Source: an uncultured Lachnospiraceae bacterium (GTDB lineage: Bacteria > Bacillota > Clostridia > Lachnospirales > Lachnospiraceae). Taken from it: 29,963 nucleotides of DNA. This document shows, piece by piece, positions 15,901-24,054 of the stretch; positions within the stretch are counted from its first letter, which is position 1; the number at the start of each line of letters is the position of its first letter. Both the position numbers and the translations under genes were made by a program. The notes beneath the pieces were generated by a model. That model saw only the letters and a program-made list of their open reading frames with translations, did no database searches and was not told the origin of the DNA. The DNA lies in contig CAJUPT010000042.1 in the NCBI GenBank assembly GCA_910588405.1, positions 1-29,963 of the forward strand, written 5' to 3'.

Positions 15901-16434
15901 ATGGTTCAGCTGAAGCTAAAACGTTTTCTCGGCGTGGTTCTTGTGATTGTGGCCGGATTCCTGCTACAAAACAGTATACTGCCTGCCATTCGGTGGATGA
16001 TTTATGTGCCGAATATTCTGGTGATCATTATATGTGCTTTCGGTCTGTGCAGCGGCCCTTATTATGGAATGCTGGCTGGCGTGGTGTGCGGACTTCTGAT
16101 GGACAGCGTATTCGGATATCGGATTGGTTTCTATTCGCTGGTCTTTCTGTATATGGGGTATCTGAACGGCGTGTGCCATAAATATTTTTTTTATGACAAT
16201 CTGCTGATTCCCACGATCGCCTGCGGCTTGAGCGATTTCGGATTGGGGTGCTATATCTTTGTCCTTCATTTTCTGTTAAGAAACCGGATGAATTTTCGGT
16301 TTTACGCGATGAATATGATTCTGCCGGAGATGGTATTTACCATTTTGACAGGGCTGATTCTGTTCCGCATTATCATTAAGATCAATGCGAAGATGGAGGA
16401 ACTGGAAAAAAGGAGATCGACTAAATTTGTTTAA
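15901..16434 (+). CDS. mreD: Rod shape-determining protein MreD
   Basis: A 177-residue polytopic membrane protein with about five helices, beginning MVQLKLKRFLGVVLVIVAGF. Length and hydrophobicity pattern fit MreD, which partners MreC in lateral wall synthesis. The segment GPYYGMLAGVVCGLLMDSVFG resembles the conserved G-x-x-x-G-x-x-x-G-x-x-x-D core of the family. GAGGA (15889-15893) lies 7 nt before the ATG. Its last codons overlap the start of the downstream PBP gene by 8 nt, an arrangement that favours translational coupling. Confidence 0.93.
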   Translation: MVQLKLKRFLGVVLVIVAGFLLQNSILPAIRWMIYVPNILVIIICAFGLCSGPYYGMLAGVVCGLLMDSVFGYRIGFYSLVFLYMGYLNGVCHKYFFYDNLLIPTIACGLSDFGLGCYIFVLHFLLRNRMNFRFYAMNMILPEMVFTILTGLILFRIIIKINAKMEELEKRRSTKFV

Positions 16435-19285
16435 GGAATTGTTTCAGATCGTCCGGGAGTTTTTGAAAAATTTTTTCACATCCAGGCTGTTTATCCTGTC
16501 GGTGATGATGATAGGCATGATGGCTGCACTGACGGTGCACCTGTTTCAGGTTCAGATCGTCCAGGGCGAATCGTATCAGAACGATTATATCAGCAAGACG
16601 CTGACAACCGTAAAAAAGAACAGCTCCAGAGGGGCGATCTATGACCGGAACGGAGAACCGTTAGCTTATAACAAGCTGGCCTATTCTGTCACGGTTATGG
16701 ACACCGGCGCCTACAATGGCTATGAGAGAAATCTGATGCTTTTGGAGCTCAGAAAGATTCTGATGGAGCATGGGGAAACGATCGTTCCCTCGGTACCCAT
16801 CGATCTGGATGAAAATGAGAATTATATTTTTACCGCAGCTACGGAAGCCCGCCGTCTGGCTTTTCTTCGGGATGCCTATGGAAAAAGGAGCGTGGAGGAG
16901 CTGGATACGGAGGAGGAGATTCTCTCAACCTCCACAGCTCAGGATATGATCGACTGGTTTGTGGATCGGTATGGCATAGGAAAGTACAAGAGTAAAGGTC
17001 CTACCTACGAACTGACAAAGCAGGAGACGCTGGATTTGGTTCATATGCGTTATGCCATGGCCCTGAATTCTTATCAAAAATATATGGCGGTAACGGTATC
17101 TCAGGATGTGGACATTTCCACCGTATCGGACGTGCTGGAGCACAGCAATGAGATGAAAGGGGTGGATGTGAAGGAAGATTCCATCCGGGTTTATGAGAAC
17201 AGTGAATATTTTTCCAATATTATTGGTTATATCGGGCAGGTAGACCAGGAGGAGCTGGATGCGCTTAAGGCCGAGGAGGGAGAGTATGCCGTCGGCGACA
17301 TGATTGGGAAGACCGGTATCGAATCCTCTATGGAATCGGAGCTTCGGGGGACCAAAGGAGAGCAGACCATGCATGTGGACAGCCAGGGACATATCCTGGA
17401 GGTAGTGGAACAGACAGATCCGCTGGCAGGAAACGATATTTATCTGACATTGTCCACTGAAGAGCAGAAGGCTATTTACTGTCTGTTGGAGCAGCGTCTG
17501 GCAGGTATTCTGGTGTCAAAAATCGTGAATGAGGATGTGACCATCATTCCCACCATGTCGGCGGAGGAGCGATTTATTCCGGTAAAGGATGTCTACTATC
17601 AGCTGATCGGCAATAATGTGCTGACAATCTCTCATTTCAGCGACAAGAACGCCTCGGAGATCGAGCGGGGGATCTACGCAAAGTATGTAGGGCGAAAGCA
17701 GCAGGTGATGAGTCAACTGTCTCAGGTATTGTTCGACGAGCAGTCGCTGCCGATCAAAGAACAGAGTGAGGACATGCAGTCCTACATCGCCTATGCCCAC
17801 AGCATTTTGACGGATAATAATATTTTGGTGCGCAGCTGGGTAGACGCCGACGATCCCATGTATCAACAGTGGAGGGATGATACCTGCAGTTTTCGGGATT
17901 TTTTATTTCATGCCTTGACGAACGGATGGATCGATACGAAGAAACTGGATCTGAAAGACAAATATTCCAGTACGGAGGATACTTTTGCGGCTCTTGTCGA
18001 TAAGATGGAGGAGATTCTGGATACGGATACCTCCTTTGGCAAACAGATTTACCGCTATCTGGTGGAGGATGAGACGCTGACAGGCCGGGAGCTGTGTCTT
18101 GCACTCTTCGATCAGGGCGTTTTGGAATATGATGAAGAGGCGTATCAGAGTCTGATGACAGGCGGGGATGCGGCGGCGTTTACATTTATCAGACAGAAGA
18201 TAGAAAACATTGAGATTACGCCGGCTCAATTGGCGCTTGATCCCTGCTCCGGCTCGGTGGTTGTCAGCGATGTGAAAACGGGAAATGTGCTGGCGCTGGT
18301 TTCCTATCCCGGCAGTGATAACAACCTTTTGATGTCTGATCCGGCTTATTTTGCGAAGCTGCAGAACGATCAGTCGCTGCCTTTATACCCAAGAGTAACC
18401 CAGACCAGGACAGCCCCTGGCTCCACCTTCAAGATGGTGAGCGCCATAGCGGGCATGGAGGAAGGGGTGCTTCAGCCGACGGAGACAATCGCCACGCAGG
18501 GTATTTTTACGGAGCTGGGATTGGAGCTTCGGTGTAATGTCTATCCTGGCATTCACGGCGTGATCAATATTCAGCAGGCGTTGGCCAAATCCTGTAACTA
18601 TTTTTACAGCGAGGTGGGGTATCGTCTTTCCCAGGACGCCTCTGGCAATTATAATGCGGGCCTGGGCTTAAGTCGAATGAGAAAATATTCGGAGGCTTTC
18701 GGTTTCGGCGAGAAATCCGGTGTGGAGATTTATGAGAGTGATCCCCACATAACGGATGAGAATCCGATTCCCTCCGCAATCGGGCAGGGTTCCCATTCTT
18801 ATACCAATACCCAGCTGAATCGCTATGCGTTGACGCTGGCAAACCGGGGCACGACGCTAAAGCTGAATCTGATCTCTCATATTAATAATCCGACGGGAGC
18901 GGTGGTGCAGACCTTTGACAGGAAGGTAACAGGACAGTCCGAGTTTTCCGAAACCGCCTGGGATGTGGTATGGGAAGGCATGCGCAGGGTGATCACGGAC
19001 GGCTCCTATAACGCTCTGTTTGCGGACACGCCGGTTACGGTAGCCGGTAAAACGGGTACCGCTGAGGAAAATAAACTCAGACCCAACCATGCGAACTTTA
19101 TCTGTTTCGCGCCCTATGAGAATCCTCAGGTGGCCGTTACCGTCAGCATTCCCAATGGCTATACTGCCGCGAATGCGGTGCTGGTGGCAAAGGATACGCT
19201 GGATTATCATTTTGGGAAGATTGATCTGGATTCGATTTTAAATTCCAGTGCATCGGACAGCAATATAATGGATGAGAATGAATAG
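16427..19285 (+). CDS. mrdA: Elongation-type penicillin-binding protein 2 (class B PBP), enlarged
   Basis: Membrane-anchored D,D-transpeptidase for lateral wall growth. It has an N-terminal helix (about 20-42), the class B dimerisation/pedestal domain beginning with the conserved SRGAIYDRNGEPLAYN, and a transpeptidase domain with SxxK at S666 (PGSTFKM), SxN at S722 (KSCNY) and KTG at K875 (VAGKTGTAEE). At 952 residues it is far longer than most PBP2 proteins (roughly 600-700). An insert of about 230 residues, acidic and largely helical in appearance, lies between the dimerisation module (ends near 365) and the ITPAQLALDP strand (about 598). I choose TTG 16427, which has AAGGAG (16410-16415) 11 nt upstream; ATG 16385 lies deep in mreD. 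The companion glycosyltransferase RodA is encoded downstream at 21361. Confidence 0.92.
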   Translation: MFKELFQIVREFLKNFFTSRLFILSVMMIGMMAALTVHLFQVQIVQGESYQNDYISKTLTTVKKNSSRGAIYDRNGEPLAYNKLAYSVTVMDTGAYNGYERNLMLLELRKILMEHGETIVPSVPIDLDENENYIFTAATEARRLAFLRDAYGKRSVEELDTEEEILSTSTAQDMIDWFVDRYGIGKYKSKGPTYELTKQETLDLVHMRYAMALNSYQKYMAVTVSQDVDISTVSDVLEHSNEMKGVDVKEDSIRVYENSEYFSNIIGYIGQVDQEELDALKAEEGEYAVGDMIGKTGIESSMESELRGTKGEQTMHVDSQGHILEVVEQTDPLAGNDIYLTLSTEEQKAIYCLLEQRLAGILVSKIVNEDVTIIPTMSAEERFIPVKDVYYQLIGNNVLTISHFSDKNASEIERGIYAKYVGRKQQVMSQLSQVLFDEQSLPIKEQSEDMQSYIAYAHSILTDNNILVRSWVDADDPMYQQWRDDTCSFRDFLFHALTNGWIDTKKLDLKDKYSSTEDTFAALVDKMEEILDTDTSFGKQIYRYLVEDETLTGRELCLALFDQGVLEYDEEAYQSLMTGGDAAAFTFIRQKIENIEITPAQLALDPCSGSVVVSDVKTGNVLALVSYPGSDNNLLMSDPAYFAKLQNDQSLPLYPRVTQTRTAPGSTFKMVSAIAGMEEGVLQPTETIATQGIFTELGLELRCNVYPGIHGVINIQQALAKSCNYFYSEVGYRLSQDASGNYNAGLGLSRMRKYSEAFGFGEKSGVEIYESDPHITDENPIPSAIGQGSHSYTNTQLNRYALTLANRGTTLKLNLISHINNPTGAVVQTFDRKVTGQSEFSETAWDVVWEGMRRVITDGSYNALFADTPVTVAGKTGTAEENKLRPNHANFICFAPYENPQVAVTVSIPNGYTAANAVLVAKDTLDYHFGKIDLDSILNSSASDSNIMDENE

Positions 19286-19397
19286 GCGAATGTAAAATAG
19301 CAACAGACCGATTGGCCCTTAAAAAGTAGGAAGCGGCTAAAAACAGGTAAATGGGGGCCTAGAAGGGTAGTTGCGGAACTTCGAATTGAGGAAAAAT

Positions 19398-20063
19398 ATG
19401 AAACAGTCTGTTATGATCAAAGGAAATACCTACGGAATCACGGTGGTTTTGGACCCGGAGCTTCCATTTTCCAGGTTAAAGGAGGATGTGGCGTCTAAAT
19501 TTCAGGAATCCTCCGGCTTTTTTAAGAATGCCAGAATGGCTCTGGCCTTTGAGGGGAAAAAGTTAAGCAGCGCGGAGCAGATGGAGATGGTATCCGCTAT
19601 CACGGACAATTCTTCGATTCAGGTGCTGTGCGTCGTGGACCCGGACAAGGAGCGAGAGGAAATATTCCGCAGCAAAACGGAGCAGGTGCAGTCCGTCGAT
19701 TACACCCCGGGATTGTTTTACAAGGGTACCTTAAGAGGCGGCCAGGTGGTGGAGGCGGAGAGCAATATCGTGATTCTGGGCGATGTCAATCCGGGCGGAA
19801 AGGTTATCGCCAAAGGGAACATTATCGTTCTGGGCGCATTGAAGGGAAATGCCTATGCCGGTATCTCGGGAAATGAACATGCTTTTGTGGCGGCCCTTGA
19901 GATGGATGCCATGCAGATTCGCATTGGGGATGCCATCGCCCGCTGCGAGGACGACAGGGATGAGGACGAAACGCCGGTTCCAAAGATCGCTTTTGTCGAA
20001 GATGGAAATATTTATGTGGAAACCATATGTAAAGAAGTACTAAATGATATAAAATTAATATAA
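19398..20063 (+). CDS. minC: Septum site-determining protein MinC
   Basis: FtsZ-ring inhibitor of 221 residues. The N-terminal FtsZ-antagonising domain (to about residue 95) has the MIKGNTYGITVVLD opening. The C-terminal right-handed beta-helix contains the diagnostic run FYKGTLRGGQVVEAESNIVI, then GDVNPGGKVIAKGNIIVLGALKGNAYAG, which binds MinD. ATG 19398 is used because GAGGA (19388-19392) precedes it closely and the product starts like other MinC proteins; a TTG at 19371 in the same frame lacks a site. It follows the PBP gene after a 112-nt gap in which I see no clear promoter or terminator. Confidence 0.94.
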   Translation: MKQSVMIKGNTYGITVVLDPELPFSRLKEDVASKFQESSGFFKNARMALAFEGKKLSSAEQMEMVSAITDNSSIQVLCVVDPDKEREEIFRSKTEQVQSVDYTPGLFYKGTLRGGQVVEAESNIVILGDVNPGGKVIAKGNIIVLGALKGNAYAGISGNEHAFVAALEMDAMQIRIGDAIARCEDDRDEDETPVPKIAFVEDGNIYVETICKEVLNDIKLI

Positions 20064-20069
20064 AACAGC

Positions 20070-20098
20070 TGGAAATATTCTCATTTTTCATGTACAAT
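20070..20098 (+). promoter_or_regulatory. Possible promoter for minD
   Basis: TGGAAA (20070-20075) and TACAAT (20093-20098) are 17 bp apart in the 146-nt gap between minC and minD. The -10 box is good and the -35 box weak. An inverted repeat with 11-bp perfect arms spans the whole promoter core, so activity may be regulated. Confidence 0.45.
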
Positions 20099-20121
20099 AG
20101 AAGATGCATGTGAGAATATTT
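20073..20121. repeat. 11-bp perfect inverted repeat over the minD promoter region
   Basis: AAATATTCTCA (20073-20083) and TGAGAATATTT (20111-20121) are perfect inverted arms 27 nt apart. They overlap the putative -35/-10 core and start point. No T-run follows, so it is not a standard terminator of minC. Downstream in the same leader are CAGTCA/TGACTG (20131-20136, 20152-20157) and AAGC-GAAA-GCTT (20170-20181), a GNRA-type tetraloop stem. Operator or structured leader are both possible. Confidence 0.5.
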
Positions 20122-20209
20122 ACAACTATTCAGTCAACTTGAACATAGGGCTGACTGGCGGTTGTTTTGAAGCGAAAGCTTATTCACATCAGTTTGGGAG
20201 GAAGTAAAA

Positions 20210-21001
20210 ATGAGTGAAGTGATCGTTGTGACATCAGGGAAAGGCGGCGTGGGGAAAACTACGACTTCCGCGAATGTGGGTACCGGCCTTGCCATGCTGA
20301 ATAAAAAGGTAGTGCTGATCGATACCGATATCGGCCTTAGAAACCTTGATGTGGTTATGGGTCTGGAAAACCGGATCGTCTATAACTTGGTGGACGTGGT
20401 GGAGGGGAACTGCCGGATGAAACAGGCGCTGATCAAGGATAAGCGCTATGATAATCTGTTTCTTCTGCCCTCTGCGCAGACGAGAGATAAGACTGCCGTT
20501 TCGCCGGAGCAAATGAAAAAATTAACCGATGAACTGAGAGATGAATATGATTATATCATCCTGGACTGTCCGGCAGGCATCGAACAGGGCTTTAAGAATG
20601 CCATTTCGGGTGCTGACCGGGCACTGATCGTCACTACCCCCGAAGTATCGGCGATTCGTGACGCGGACAGAATCATCGGTCTGCTGGAGGCCAGCGGTAT
20701 TCACAAGATCGACCTGATCATCAACCGAATCCGCATGGACCTGGTGCGTCGGGGAGATATGATGTCCAATGATGATGTGATCGAGATTCTGGCGGTTTCC
20801 TTAATCGGCGCCGTTCCAGATGATGAAAACATCGTGATCGCCTCCAATCAGGGCGAACCGCTGGTGGGCAACAGTTCGATGGCCGGGCAGGCTTATATGA
20901 ATATTGTGCGCCGTGTTCTGGGTGAGGAGGTTCCCTACCTGGATCTGGACAGCGGTACGGGATTTTTCAGCCGTCTCTTAAAACGCATGGGCCTGAATTA
21001 A
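20210..21001 (+). CDS. minD: Septum site-determining protein MinD (ATPase)
   Basis: ParA/MinD-type ATPase of 263 residues that recruits MinC to the membrane. The deviant Walker A GKGGVGKTT occupies 10-18 with the signature Lys K11. Further hallmarks are the switch segment IDTDIGLRNLDVVMGLENR, the DYIILDCPAGIEQGF Walker B region and a C-terminal amphipathic membrane-targeting helix (FFSRLLKRMGLN). GGGAGG (20196-20201) is 8 nt before the ATG. minE begins 16 nt after the stop with its own strong site. Presence of both targeting helix and MinE implies a MinE-controlled Min system, rather than the MinJ/DivIVA tether of B. subtilis. Confidence 0.97.
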   Translation: MSEVIVVTSGKGGVGKTTTSANVGTGLAMLNKKVVLIDTDIGLRNLDVVMGLENRIVYNLVDVVEGNCRMKQALIKDKRYDNLFLLPSAQTRDKTAVSPEQMKKLTDELRDEYDYIILDCPAGIEQGFKNAISGADRALIVTTPEVSAIRDADRIIGLLEASGIHKIDLIINRIRMDLVRRGDMMSNDDVIEILAVSLIGAVPDDENIVIASNQGEPLVGNSSMAGQAYMNIVRRVLGEEVPYLDLDSGTGFFSRLLKRMGLN

Positions 21002-21017
21002 GCGAAGGAGGCTTTAG

Positions 21018-21287
21018 ATGAATATTTTAGATTTATTCAAGAAGAAAAATTCCGGCTCCATCGCGAAAGACAGGCTGAAGCTTTTGTTGGTTTCCGACCG
21101 GGCCAGCTGCTCGCCGGAGATTATGGAAGCGATCAAAAATGATATTATCAAAGTGATTTCAAAGTACATGGAGATCGATGCGGAAGGGCTGGACATCCAG
21201 ATTACACAGACAGAATGTGAAGGCAGCCAGGGAACGGTGCCGGCTCTGTACGCGAATATACCGATCAGGGATATCCGTAAGGCGTGA
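21018..21287 (+). CDS. minE: Cell division topological specificity factor MinE
   Basis: MinE stimulates MinD ATP hydrolysis and drives Min redistribution. The 89-residue product has the N-terminal membrane-binding stretch (MNILDLFKKKNSGS), the KDRLKLLLVSDRASCSPEIM segment that in MinE converts between helix and strand and contacts MinD, and the C-terminal dimerisation part with VISKYMEIDAEGLDIQITQTE. AAGGAGG (21005-21011) lies 6 nt before the ATG. It completes a full minCDE set; rodA follows after 73 nt. Confidence 0.96.
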   Translation: MNILDLFKKKNSGSIAKDRLKLLLVSDRASCSPEIMEAIKNDIIKVISKYMEIDAEGLDIQITQTECEGSQGTVPALYANIPIRDIRKA

Positions 21288-21360
21288 TAGGATTACCGGC
21301 CACAGAGTACGGAGCGAACAATAATGTGACGAAAGGAAAATGCTGCCGGATGGAGTGTGA

Positions 21361-22497
21361 ATGTTAGCATTTAAAAATTACAGGCTGAGACATTTTAACT
21401 TTAAGATGGTGCTCTATATCCTGATTCTTTCAGTGATCGGCATTCTGGTAATCACCAGCGCGACGATGAACAGCGATGGGGATACGACCTCGAAGCAGAT
21501 GATGGGGGTGTGCGTCGGGGTAATCTGTATGGTGATTCTGTCACTGGTCGATTATCACTGGATTTTAAAGTATTATGCCCTGATCTATATCGCCATGGTG
21601 GGGGTTCTGGTGGCGGTGCTGATCGTGGGAAAGGATTCTGGCACCAACGCTACACGGTGGATTGATCTGCCGGCCATTGGTAGGATTCAGCCTTCTGAAT
21701 TTGCCAAAATTGGTTCGATTTTGTTTTTTGCGAAGTTTTTTGAAAGCAACGAAGAAAAAATCAATTCGCCGGTGACAGTATTTGGAAGTCTAGCCTTGTT
21801 TGCAATTCCGCTGTATGCGATTTTTGCCCAGCCGGATCTGTCTACGTCCATTGTATTCGGGGTGCTTTTTCTGGTGATGATCTACGCGGCTAAGATCAGC
21901 TATAAGTGGGTGTTTGGTACGATTGCCGTGGTGGTTCCGGCAGTGTCGGTGTTTTTGTATTTGCTGTTAAATGGTCATTACCTGTTTTTAAGGGAGTATC
22001 AGGCAAATCGGATTCTGTCTTTTTTCGGATTGGTGGAGAATACCCAGGACCTGCTTTTGCAGCAGATCAATTCCAGAATGGCCATCGGTTCCGGACAGCT
22101 TTATGGCAAGGGGCTGTTTAATACAACGCTGGAATCGGTAAAAAACGGAAATTTTTTGATGGAGGAGGATACGGATTTTATCTTTGCGATTGTAGGAGAA
22201 GAGATGGGATTTGTGGGAAGCTGTACGGTGATCGGACTTCTGACGCTGGTGATCTTAGAATGTATCTGGCTGGGCGCCAGGGCAAAGGACCTGTCGGGAC
22301 GGCTGATCTGTACCGGTATGGCGGCGCTGATTGCATTTCAGGGATTTATCAATATCGGCGTGGCGTCCTTCCTGCTCCCGAACACGGGCCTTCCGCTGCC
22401 CTTTATTAGCGCGGGCCTCAGCTCTCTGCTCAGTGTGTTTCTGGGTATGGGAGTGGTACTGAATGTAGGAATGCAAAGAAAGGTAGAAGTGTTATAA
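21361..22497 (+). CDS. rodA: SEDS peptidoglycan glycosyltransferase RodA
   Basis: FtsW/RodA/SpoVE-family membrane enzyme that polymerises lipid II, 378 residues with about ten helices. Conserved blocks visible are IGRIQPSEFAKIGSILFFAKFF, FAQPDLSTSIVF, the extracellular loop ending TDFIFAIVGEEMGFVG, which holds the putative catalytic Asp, and the C-terminal LLPNTGLPLPFISAGLSSLLS signature. GGAG (21352-21355) is 5 nt before the ATG. RodA rather than FtsW is inferred from its location in the mre/min cluster with an elongation-type PBP; SEDS paralogues can be hard to separate by sequence alone. Confidence 0.92.
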   Translation: MLAFKNYRLRHFNFKMVLYILILSVIGILVITSATMNSDGDTTSKQMMGVCVGVICMVILSLVDYHWILKYYALIYIAMVGVLVAVLIVGKDSGTNATRWIDLPAIGRIQPSEFAKIGSILFFAKFFESNEEKINSPVTVFGSLALFAIPLYAIFAQPDLSTSIVFGVLFLVMIYAAKISYKWVFGTIAVVVPAVSVFLYLLLNGHYLFLREYQANRILSFFGLVENTQDLLLQQINSRMAIGSGQLYGKGLFNTTLESVKNGNFLMEEDTDFIFAIVGEEMGFVGSCTVIGLLTLVILECIWLGARAKDLSGRLICTGMAALIAFQGFINIGVASFLLPNTGLPLPFISAGLSSLLSVFLGMGVVLNVGMQRKVEVL

Positions 22498-22551
22498 GAG
22501 TAAAAAAAGGTAAAAAAGCAAAACTATTAGAATGAGGAGATGAGGGATATT

Positions 22552-22947
22552 ATGAACATTGGATTGATTGCCCATGATGCGAAGAAGAAATTGATGCAGA
22601 ATTTTTGTATTGCATACCGGGGGATTTTAAGCAAACATGAGCTGTATGCCACGGGGACGACGGGACGGCTGATCGAGGAGGTCACAAACCTGAACATCCA
22701 TAAATTTCTGGCAGGGCATCTGGGAGGACAGCAGCAGCTATCCGCTCATATTGAGCAAAATCTGATCGATCTGGTGATTTTTTTAAGAGATCCCCTGACA
22801 CAAAAATCCCACGAGCCGGATATTCAGAGTGTGATGCGGATCTGTGATATGCACAATATTCCGCTGGCCACCAATCTGGCGACGGCGGAGCTTTTGATTA
22901 AAGCGTTGGAGCGGGGCGATCTGGAGTGGAGAGAGACGTTCAAGTAA
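22552..22947 (+). CDS. MgsA-like protein (methylglyoxal synthase family) lacking the catalytic Asp
   Basis: A 131-residue protein of the methylglyoxal synthase fold, which normally converts dihydroxyacetone phosphate to methylglyoxal and phosphate. An ungapped match to Escherichia coli MgsA (offset 11) keeps H8 (H19), D9 (D20), the phosphate-binding TGTTG at 34-38 (T45, T47, T48), G55 (G66), D80 (D91), H87 (H98) and D90 (D101). The base equivalent to D71 is Gln: GHLGGQQQ in place of GPMGGDQQ, Q60 in this protein. Because D71 is the catalytic base in E. coli, the normal reaction may be lost or changed. ATG 22552 is used (GAGGG at 22542-22546); the in-frame ATG 22540 lies within the Shine-Dalgarno stretch. 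It sits between rodA and a carboxypeptidase gene. Confidence 0.85.
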   Translation: MNIGLIAHDAKKKLMQNFCIAYRGILSKHELYATGTTGRLIEEVTNLNIHKFLAGHLGGQQQLSAHIEQNLIDLVIFLRDPLTQKSHEPDIQSVMRICDMHNIPLATNLATAELLIKALERGDLEWRETFK

Positions 22948-22967
22948 ACGTCCTGCGCAATCCGATC

Positions 22968-22981
22968 GGAAAGCGTTGACA
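22968..22981. promoter_or_regulatory. Weak cre-like site upstream of the carboxypeptidase gene
   Basis: GGAAAGCGTTGACA matches 12 of 14 positions of TGWAARCGYTWNCW. It lies 22 nt before the start codon in the short gap after the MgsA-like gene. Weaker than the mutS copy and possibly chance. Confidence 0.2.
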
Positions 22982-23003
22982 CATTATGCAAGAGAGGACA
23001 GCT

Positions 23004-23978
23004 ATGAAACGTTACAGGCTGATACTGGCTGTTGCAGCGGCTGCCTTTGTACTGGGCGGCTGCGGAAACAGCGGCCGGAAGGATATGCTGAAACCATATC
23101 AGGTTTCTTATGAGATGGATGCGGTGCTGGATAACAGCGGCGAGATGGGCAGAGCGGATTTTTTCGCCGAAAATCTCTGTGTGGTTACGGGGGAAGAAGC
23201 TTACACGGATGAGCTGATTGACGCAGGTGCCGCAATTATTTTTAACCGGACAGATCGGGAAGTGTTATTCAGCAATCACGCTTACGAGAGGCTGTATCCG
23301 GCCAGCATCACCAAGCTGATGACAGCCCTAGTGGCTATTGAAAACGGTGATTTGAATGCCACGATCCAGATCACTCAGGATATGCTGAAAGGACTGGAAA
23401 ATACTTCTTTGGCGAATATCCAGCCAGGAGAAACCTATACGCTGGAACAGCTTTTGTATGGCGCTCTGCTGCCTTCCGGCAACGACGCCGCCATTGCCAT
23501 CGCTTACCTGGTGGGAAATGGAAATTTGGATAATTTTGTGGCGATGATGAATGAAAAGGCAAAGCAGATCGGCGCTACGGGCACCCACTATGTCAATCCT
23601 CACGGGCTGTCCGATGACGATCATTATACGACAGCCTATGATGTATATCTGGTTCTGGATCATCTGATGGAGCATGAGATTTTCAGCCAGATCGTGTCCA
23701 CGGATCAGTATACGGCAGAGTATCAGGATACTGACGGAAAAACCGGTACGAGAGAGTTTAACACGACGGTCCGTTATACCAGCGGCTCTGTCGAAATGCC
23801 GGAGGGCATTACTGTGGTGGGCGGAAAAACGGGGACGACGACTCCAGCCGGCTCCTGTCTGGCCCTGGTGTCTCAGGACGGTGCGGGGAAGCAGTATATC
23901 TCCGTAATTCTGAAGGCATCGGACAGAGAGTCCCTGTATGAGCAGATGGATCAATTGTTCACCAAAATTTTGAAATAA
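23004..23978 (+). CDS. dacA: D-alanyl-D-alanine carboxypeptidase lipoprotein (PBP5/DacA family)
   Basis: Low-molecular-mass penicillin-binding protein that removes the terminal D-Ala of peptidoglycan stem peptides. The S11 domain shows SxxK at S101 (SITKLM), SGN at S158 (LLPSGNDA) and KTG at K275 (VVGGKTGTTT). The 324-residue protein starts MKRYRLILAVAAAAFVLGGC, a lipoprotein signal with lipobox LGGC and lipidation Cys C20; so it is tethered outside by an N-terminal lipid rather than by the C-terminal amphipathic helix usual for DacA. ATG 23004 follows GAGAGGA by 5-6 nt; ATG 22986 upstream would bury that site. LspA, encoded at 29220, would process its signal. It may share a transcript with rodA and the MgsA-like gene. 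Confidence 0.92.
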   Translation: MKRYRLILAVAAAAFVLGGCGNSGRKDMLKPYQVSYEMDAVLDNSGEMGRADFFAENLCVVTGEEAYTDELIDAGAAIIFNRTDREVLFSNHAYERLYPASITKLMTALVAIENGDLNATIQITQDMLKGLENTSLANIQPGETYTLEQLLYGALLPSGNDAAIAIAYLVGNGNLDNFVAMMNEKAKQIGATGTHYVNPHGLSDDDHYTTAYDVYLVLDHLMEHEIFSQIVSTDQYTAEYQDTDGKTGTREFNTTVRYTSGSVEMPEGITVVGGKTGTTTPAGSCLALVSQDGAGKQYISVILKASDRESLYEQMDQLFTKILK

Positions 23979-23981
23979 TTC

Positions 23982-24010
23982 TTGTGCTTTTATTGTATTT
24001 ATACTATAAT
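23982..24010 (+). promoter_or_regulatory. Promoter for the P-loop gene
   Basis: TTGTGC (23982-23987) and a perfect TATAAT (24005-24010) are separated by 17 bp in an A+T-rich 76-nt gap. AGGAGG (24041-24046) and ATG 24055 follow. The gene has its own promoter and terminator. Confidence 0.65.
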
Positions 24011-24054
24011 TAATTTAATATCATACACGTTTCACACAAAAGGAGGAGAACGCT

